Shown here: piece by piece, positions 5,827 through 9,291 of the stretch
Position numbering within the stretch: the first letter of the stretch is position 1
How the letters are laid out: each line of letters begins with the position of its first letter
DNA from: Elusimicrobiales bacterium
GTDB taxonomy: Bacteria; Elusimicrobiota; Elusimicrobia; Elusimicrobiales; UBA9959
Reading direction: 5' to 3'
NCBI GenBank assembly: GCA_026416895.1
Contig: JAOAEH010000016.1
Location: 1-9,291, forward strand
DNA length: 9,291 bases
Translations under genes and position numbers: made by a program
Notes under the pieces: generated by a model
Told to the model about the DNA's origin: nothing
What the model saw: only the letters and a program-made list of their open reading frames with translations
The model's database searches: none

Positions 5827-6459
5827 ATGTATTTTTGTGATAAAGGAATAGTTTTAAAACATAAAAATATAAGAGAGGTTGATAGAGTAGTTACTATATT
5901 TACAAAAGAACATGGAAAATTAGATGTTGTATTCAAAGGTGTTAGAAAACCACAAGCTAAACTTAGATGTTTTTCTGAGCTTATGTGTCATTGTGATTTT
6001 AGATTTTATTGGTCAAAATATGGTGGTATGCCTTTATGTATTGGAGCTGGTATAATAGAGAGTTATATGGGGATTAGAGATAACATAGAAAAGTTAAGTA
6101 ATTTTATTTTTATTTCAGATATAATAACAATTCTTACACCTTTAAATCAAAAATCAGAGGATAAATATAACCTTATTATCAGTGCATTAGATTATCTTTC
6201 TAAAACTTTACATGTTTCTAAATGGTTTAAAATTATTTTTGTCATGAATTTTTTGGAATATTTTGGGGTGGGTTTTAAAAATACTCAACTTGGTTATGAT
6301 CAATATTTTTGGGAAATTTTACATAATGGTTTTTCTGATATAGATAAACTTGATTATTTTGATAATTATTATCATAAGATTTTTGAGTTAGCTTTCAACT
6401 GCCTAAATCAAAATGCTCCAAAATTTATAGATCCATTTTTTTACGAGTTTAGTTTTTAG
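5827..6459 (+). CDS. recO: DNA repair protein RecO
   Basis: Recombination mediator of the RecFOR pathway that binds single-stranded DNA and SSB and helps load RecA. It has 210 residues, shorter than the usual 230-270. The N-terminal OB-fold (about 1-80) has the family pattern GIVLKHKNIREVDRVVTIFT (7-26), then KEHGKLDVVFKGVRKPQAKL (27-46). The C-terminal helical domain runs from about 85 to 210. The paired cysteines of the zinc finger found in many RecO proteins are missing: after FLEYFGVGF (142-150) no Cys-x2-Cys follows, as in E. coli RecO. The start ATG has no Shine-Dalgarno sequence, with a -10-like TAGAAT 6 bases upstream suggesting leaderless translation. It is divergent from rpmH across 88 bases and is followed by glyQ after 11 bases. 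Confidence 0.9.
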   Translation: MYFCDKGIVLKHKNIREVDRVVTIFTKEHGKLDVVFKGVRKPQAKLRCFSELMCHCDFRFYWSKYGGMPLCIGAGIIESYMGIRDNIEKLSNFIFISDIITILTPLNQKSEDKYNLIISALDYLSKTLHVSKWFKIIFVMNFLEYFGVGFKNTQLGYDQYFWEILHNGFSDIDKLDYFDNYYHKIFELAFNCLNQNAPKFIDPFFYEFSF

Positions 6460-6470
6460 GAGGAATAGTT

Positions 6471-7316
6471 ATGAATTTTCAAGATATAATAAACAAGCTA
6501 AGTGATTTTTGGATAAAAGAGGGCTGTATTATGATGCAACCTTATGATATTGAAAAAGGGGCAGGTACATTTAATCCTGCTACTTTTTTTGGTGTTCTTA
6601 CTACAAAACCATGGTCGTGTTGTTATGTAGAACCTTCTAGAAGACCTGGAGATGGAAGATTTGCTCAAAATCCAAATAGACTTGGAAAATATTATCAGTA
6701 TCAAGTTATAATTAAACCACCGAAAAATAATATTCAGCAAATTTATCTTAAATCTCTTGAATCGATAGGTATAAAAATATCTGAACACGATATAAAATGG
6801 GTTGAAGATGATTGGGAATCTCCAACGCTTGGAGCAAGTGGTATAGGTTGGGAAGTATGGCTTGATGGTATGGAAATAACTCAGTTTACTTATTTTCAAC
6901 AGATGGCATCCTTTGATCTTTTCCCTATAAGCGTTGAAATAACATATGGTCTTGAAAGATTAGCAATGTTTTCTCAAAATAAAGATAATGTCTTTGATAT
7001 AAAATGGAGTAATACTATTACATATGGAGATGTTCATGCGGAGATGGAGAAACAGTTTTCTGTATATAATTTTGAACTATCTGATATAGAAAAACTAAAA
7101 AATGAATTTGATTATTATGAATATCAAACTTCATATTTGATTGAAAAAGGTCTTTATTATCCTGCTTATGATATGGTTATGAAAGCATCTCACAGCTTTA
7201 ATCTTCTTATGGCAAGAGGAGTTTTATCAGTTGTTGAAAGAGCTAATCTGATTAGAAGAGTTAGAAATATGGCTAAAATGGTTGCAAAATTATATATTGA
7301 AAAAAATCAAAAATGA
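6471..7316 (+). CDS. glyQ: glycyl-tRNA synthetase alpha subunit
   Basis: Catalytic core subunit of the alpha2-beta2 glycyl-tRNA synthetase, which charges tRNA-Gly with glycine in the cytoplasm. The 281 residues are close to the family's usual 290-300. Class II active-site features are clear: FNPATFFGVL (34-43), the motif 2 region YVEPSRRPGDGRFAQNPNRL (52-71), EDDWESPTLGASGIGWEVWL (112-131) continuing DGMEITQFTYFQQMA (132-146), and motif 3 TYGLERLAMF (158-167). A helical C-terminal region (205-281) completes the subunit. AGGAGG (6458-6463) overlaps the recO stop and lies 7 bases before the ATG. The gene is followed by glyS after 23 bases, consistent with coordinated synthesis of the two subunits. 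Confidence 0.98.
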   Translation: MNFQDIINKLSDFWIKEGCIMMQPYDIEKGAGTFNPATFFGVLTTKPWSCCYVEPSRRPGDGRFAQNPNRLGKYYQYQVIIKPPKNNIQQIYLKSLESIGIKISEHDIKWVEDDWESPTLGASGIGWEVWLDGMEITQFTYFQQMASFDLFPISVEITYGLERLAMFSQNKDNVFDIKWSNTITYGDVHAEMEKQFSVYNFELSDIEKLKNEFDYYEYQTSYLIEKGLYYPAYDMVMKASHSFNLLMARGVLSVVERANLIRRVRNMAKMVAKLYIEKNQK

Positions 7317-7339
7317 ATTTAATAAGATCTGGAGGAATA

Positions 7340-9291
7340 ATGAAGATCGAAAAAAGAAATGTTATATTTGAGCTGACTGTTGAAAATATACCTGCGCGGT
7401 TTATAATACCAGCTAAAGAACAGCTTAAAAATTATATTGCGGAAATGTTGAAAGAAAAACATTTAACTTTTGGAGATATTAGCGTATATGCAACATACAG
7501 AAGATTAATAGTTTTTATTACAGATGTGCCTTCTAAAACTGATAAAATAGTTGAAAAAGTTTATGGTCCTAAAGCATACCTATTGAAAGATTCTAATGGT
7601 AATTTTACACAAGCAGCGATTGGTTTTGCTAAATCAGTAGGTTTACAACCAGAGCAACTTACAATTGAAAAACATGAAAAAAAAGGAGAAGTAATTTGTG
7701 CTACAAAAATTATTCCACCGTCTTTGTCTATTAAAATTCTTTCAGAGATTTTTTATGAAAGCATAAAAAAATTAGTATTTCCAAAGAATATGATATGGGA
7801 AGATTCGAGGTTTAAATTTGCAAGGCCTATTAGAAATATATTAGCTTTGTGGGGTGATAAGGTTATACCAATTGAGATATGTGGAATTAAAAGTAACAGA
7901 GTTACTTATTCTTCATACTTTACTGGTTTTAAAAAAATAACAATCAAGAATTCAGATTCATATTTTGAGACATTAGAAAAAAATTATGTTATAGCTAATG
8001 ATGAAAGTAGAAAAAAAATAATTTTGTCTATAATTGATGGTATAAGCAAAAAAACAGGCTGTTGTATTAGAACAGATGATAATGTTTTAAATGAAAATTT
8101 ATATTTATGTGAATATCCAAGAAGTGTTGTTGTTAAATACCCATCGGAGTTTTTAAAATTACCATCTCCTTTGCTTGAACTTGTCATGAAAAAACAGCTT
8201 AAGTTTTTTCCTGCTGAAAAGGATGGAGTATTTGTTCCATTTTTTGTAGGAATAAGAGATGGAATTTCAAAAGGACAAAATAATGTTGAAAAAGGATATT
8301 TAAATGTTTTTAAAGCAAGGTGTGCTGATGCATTGTTTTTTTATGAAACAGATTTAAAGACAGATCCAAATGTATGGAAAGAAAAATTAAAAAAAATGAT
8401 ATTTCAAGGAAATCTTGGTTCTTTATATGATAAAACAGAAAGGGTTAAAAAATTATCATTTAAAATACTTGAAGATTTAAATCTTGATACTTCTAAAGCA
8501 AAGTATACTGAATATATTTACTACGATCTAGCAAGTAATGTAGTTGGCGAGTTTAGTGAGCTTGAAAACTTAATGAATTATTATTATGCTGAAAATTATT
8601 CTATAAAAGATGAAGAAATAAAACGTGCTATAAGTGAAATAAATTTACCGTATTCTTTAACATCTAAATTACCATCAAATATATATTCTGCTGTAAACGC
8701 TGTTGCTCATAAAATCGATACACTTGTGGGTGATTTTTTAATAGATATGGTTCCAACAGGTAGTAGTGATCCTCATGGACTTAGAAGGTGTGCTATTGGT
8801 GTTTTTAGAATAATTGCTGAGATGAAGTTAAATTTATCATTACTTCAGTTGATTCGCTTTGCTAGAGATTTATATCCTGATAATATAAGAAATAAAAAGT
8901 CTGAAGATAAACTTCTAAAGGATTTACTTTTATTTATATATCAAAGAGCTTATTTTTATTTTGAAGAAAAAAATATTTCAGCAGATATTATAAATTCTGT
9001 TGAGAATGTTTTTATTAATGAAGGGGATGTGCTTAAATTATGTTATAGGGTCAACACACTTAATTTTTATAAATCTAAAGATGAATTTAAAAAATTTACT
9101 CTCGTCTATAAAAGAATTAAAAATATTATTGGTGAATTTGGTAGTTCAGAGATAGATCCATCTATCTTGGAATATGATGAAGAAAAAAAGATCTATAATA
9201 TAGCAACAAAACTTGAGAAAGAAATTCATTCTCTTATAGAGATATCTGATTTTGCTAAAGCTATAGAAAAACTTCTTATTCTTAGCCAGCC
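7340..9291 (+). CDS. glyS: glycyl-tRNA synthetase beta subunit, C-terminus cut by the window
   Basis: The beta subunit binds and positions tRNA-Gly for the GlyQ catalytic subunit. The frame stays open for 650 codons to the right edge. Family members are about 680-700 residues, so roughly the last 40-50 are missing. Recognisable blocks are FELTVENIPARF (10-21), YGPKAYLLKDSNGNFTQAAI (74-93), KFARPIRNILALWG near 160-175, QNNVEKGYLNVFKARCADAL near 314-333, GNLGSLYDK near 354-362, VGEFSELENLM (402-412) and PTGSSDPHGLRR (472-483). The C-terminal part (after about 530) should be the DALR-type anticodon-binding domain. GGAGG at 7331-7335 fixes the start. Several motifs drift from consensus: TVENIP for GTEELP, and SSYF where GHRF is usual. 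No frameshift is seen. Confidence 0.97.
   Translation, partial: MKIEKRNVIFELTVENIPARFIIPAKEQLKNYIAEMLKEKHLTFGDISVYATYRRLIVFITDVPSKTDKIVEKVYGPKAYLLKDSNGNFTQAAIGFAKSVGLQPEQLTIEKHEKKGEVICATKIIPPSLSIKILSEIFYESIKKLVFPKNMIWEDSRFKFARPIRNILALWGDKVIPIEICGIKSNRVTYSSYFTGFKKITIKNSDSYFETLEKNYVIANDESRKKIILSIIDGISKKTGCCIRTDDNVLNENLYLCEYPRSVVVKYPSEFLKLPSPLLELVMKKQLKFFPAEKDGVFVPFFVGIRDGISKGQNNVEKGYLNVFKARCADALFFYETDLKTDPNVWKEKLKKMIFQGNLGSLYDKTERVKKLSFKILEDLNLDTSKAKYTEYIYYDLASNVVGEFSELENLMNYYYAENYSIKDEEIKRAISEINLPYSLTSKLPSNIYSAVNAVAHKIDTLVGDFLIDMVPTGSSDPHGLRRCAIGVFRIIAEMKLNLSLLQLIRFARDLYPDNIRNKKSEDKLLKDLLLFIYQRAYFYFEEKNISADIINSVENVFINEGDVLKLCYRVNTLNFYKSKDEFKKFTLVYKRIKNIIGEFGSSEIDPSILEYDEEKKIYNIATKLEKEIHSLIEISDFAKAIEKLLILSQ

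Noticed and set aside
6498..6899. 133-codon open frame antisense to glyQ
   Set aside because: It lies wholly within the strongly conserved glyQ coding region, its translation has no recognisable domain, and it has no ribosome binding site or operon context.
7984..8187. Minus-strand 67-codon open frame inside glyS
   Set aside because: The plus-strand glyS frame is continuous here and matches the family, so the antisense frame is incidental.
1..9291. Recoded genetic code (TGA as Trp or Gly) suggested by the extreme AT content
   Set aside because: TGA serves as the stop of rpmH, khpB, the membrane-protein gene and glyQ at the expected protein ends, and tryptophans in conserved motifs use TGG.

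Overview
The window is a very AT-rich bacterial chromosomal segment carrying conserved housekeeping genes. They form two divergent operons that start from an 88-base intergenic region at 5739-5826. Several genes end in TGA while tryptophans are TGG, so the standard bacterial code applies. The YidC is the long form with a large periplasmic domain, which points to a diderm (Gram-negative-type envelope) bacterium. A Jag/KhpB protein and a recO-glyQ-glyS run, both familiar from Firmicutes, argue against an ordinary proteobacterium. A deep-branching AT-rich diderm lineage (for example Elusimicrobiota or a WOR-like candidate phylum) is possible, but I cannot fix the taxon from sequence alone.

Leftward operon (minus strand, 5738 down to 1): rpmH, rnpA, yidD, yidC, khpB/jag, mnmE, an unrecognised multi-pass membrane protein, then mnmG, cut by the left edge. 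The genes are packed with 4- to 59-base overlaps or gaps of 12 bases or less, so one transcript is likely. The operon joins ribosome and tRNA maturation (L34, RNase P protein), membrane protein insertion (YidD, YidC), an RNA-binding envelope regulator (KhpB) and both halves of the MnmE-MnmG tRNA wobble-uridine modification enzyme. This is the classic cluster next to dnaA/oriC in many bacteria, but here the divergent neighbour is recO and no dnaA is visible.

Rightward operon (plus strand, 5827 to 9291): recO, glyQ, glyS, the last cut by the right edge. It encodes a recombination mediator and the two subunits of the bacterial tetrameric glycyl-tRNA synthetase.

The first gene of each operon lacks a Shine-Dalgarno sequence and has a -10-like hexamer 6-7 bases before its ATG, which suggests leaderless mRNAs from back-to-back promoters. 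Most genes look ordinary. The points worth a second look are the unknown membrane protein between mnmE and mnmG, a Gln in place of the usual groove arginine in YidC, and a degenerate KH loop in KhpB. I found no mobile element, CRISPR array, structural RNA gene or obviously new system.
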